33,593 nucleotides of DNA, taken from positions 1 through 33,593 of the forward strand of contig CAJYKB010000058.1 of assembly GCA_913774925.1 (NCBI GenBank), written 5' to 3'. The DNA is from an uncultured Sphingomonas sp. Its GTDB lineage: Bacteria; Pseudomonadota; Alphaproteobacteria; Sphingomonadales; Sphingomonadaceae. The notes beneath the pieces were generated by a model. That model saw nothing but the letters and a program-made list of their open reading frames with translations. It was not told where the DNA came from and did no database searches. The stretch's first letter is position 1. Every line of letters begins with the position of its first letter. A program made the translations under genes and the position numbers. Shown here in pieces: positions 33,019 to 33,593 of this stretch.

Positions 33019-33593
33019 GTGCCGGACACATCGACGCCTTCGCTCCCCTCCATCCCCGCTGCGGCGCTGCTCGGGCTGCGCGACGGTGCCGACGCCGAGA
33101 CCTGGGGGCGGATCCGCGCCGGACTGATCCACGCCGCGCGGCACTTCGCACTGTTCCTGCTCGCCGCCAACCTGATCGGCGCGGCGTTCGTCACGATGCT
33201 CTTCGCACGCTTCGTGCCGCTGGTGCCGCTCGCCGGCTGGGCGACCACGCTCGCCATCGTTGCGGTCGGGGTGGCGGTGCGGCGCTTTCGCGGCACCGCA
33301 TCGCACGACGATCACGCGACACCGCACGAGTTGCGCGGCACCGCTTGGGAGGGGCTGCTGCTCGCGCTCGCCTGGAGCGCCGCGCCGCTGCTGTTCGGCG
33401 ATGCCGGCGATACGGCCGCGACGCTGGGGATGTGGGTGGTGCTGGCGGTGCTGATGACCGGCACGGCGATGGCGATGGCGCCGCTGCTGCTCTCCACCCT
33501 CTCGCTGCTGGCGGCGGTCACTATCGCCGCGGTTCTGCCGCTGGCGCTGCGCGGCGGCGGCGGCGACATGCCCGCCGCGCAGCGCCAGCGGCA
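33019..33593 (+). CDS. N-terminal part of a membrane protein, cut by the window edge
   Basis: The first 191 codons of a protein that runs past the right end. A GTG start at 33019 (AGG at 33008-33010) is preferred; GTG 33013 in frame is an alternative and a stop precedes both. Hydrophobic segments are near 42-61, 68-87, 112-126, 134-150 and 153-176. Soluble loops carry His/Asp residues. The pattern resembles the membrane sensor region preceding signalling domains (GGDEF/EAL or histidine kinase) in sphingomonads, but the catalytic part is not in the window, so no function is claimed. Confidence 0.65.
   Translation, partial: MPDTSTPSLPSIPAAALLGLRDGADAETWGRIRAGLIHAARHFALFLLAANLIGAAFVTMLFARFVPLVPLAGWATTLAIVAVGVAVRRFRGTASHDDHATPHELRGTAWEGLLLALAWSAAPLLFGDAGDTAATLGMWVVLAVLMTGTAMAMAPLLLSTLSLLAAVTIAAVLPLALRGGGGDMPAAQRQR

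Overview
The window reads as a chromosomal segment of a high-GC alphaproteobacterium, most likely a Sphingomonas-like member of the Sphingomonadaceae. This rests on the gene families present: a CcrM-type cell-cycle DNA methyltransferase next to rnhB, a split three-gene proton-translocating transhydrogenase preceded by a tiny aa3-oxidase subunit IV gene, NDUFA12 and Coq4 (ubiquinone-dependent respiration), DUF2155, DUF6456 and DUF3297 proteins, a fatty-acyl-AMP ligase, and many short inverted repeats between genes. No plasmid, prophage, insertion sequence or CRISPR array is visible. Nearly all of it is ordinary core genome; the unusual signals lie in regulatory and repeat structure and in a few atypical proteins.

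Layout. 1-3.2 kb: paired inverted repeats, a DUF3297 gene, an exported Tyr/Arg-rich glycine-zipper protein with a clear terminator, a small RTX-like protein, alkA diverging from a 2Fe-2S ferredoxin, and another repeat unit. 3.2-5.8 kb: M28 peptidase and rlmB translationally coupled on the minus strand, then tRNA-Tyr. 6.0-8.4 kb: an HD-GYP phosphodiesterase and a GGDEF cyclase, an opposing c-di-GMP pair. 8.4-14.3 kb (minus): CoxIV-like subunit, pntAA, pntAB, pntB, winged-helix regulator, tRNA-Val, DUF6456 protein and a divergent dapF. 14.4-16.6 kb: an NtrC-type regulator with an altered sigma-54 contact loop, then an SDR. 16.6-23.1 kb (minus): bestrophin, folP, a repeat, ccrM, rnhB, thiD, DUF1272 and glmM. 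23.2-27.7 kb (plus): a symporter/aldo-keto reductase pair, coq4, an orphan parA and aat. 27.5-30.3 kb (minus): recX, a twin cold-shock-domain protein, DUF192, NDUFA12 and DUF2155, whose 3' end overlaps aat antisense by 178 bases. 30.4-33.6 kb: a fatty-acyl-AMP ligase, about 800 bases of mosaic repeats, and the N-terminus of a membrane protein cut by the window edge.

Common themes are redox and membrane bioenergetics (transhydrogenase, CoxIV-like, NDUFA12, Coq4, ferredoxin), c-di-GMP signalling, and cell-cycle-linked DNA methylation. I did not find a wholly new multi-gene system. The most notable leads are a dense GANTC cluster with a CtrA-like half-site just upstream of ccrM, the GAFAGA variant of the NtrC-type regulator, the perfect palindrome in front of coq4, and the aat/DUF2155 antisense overlap.
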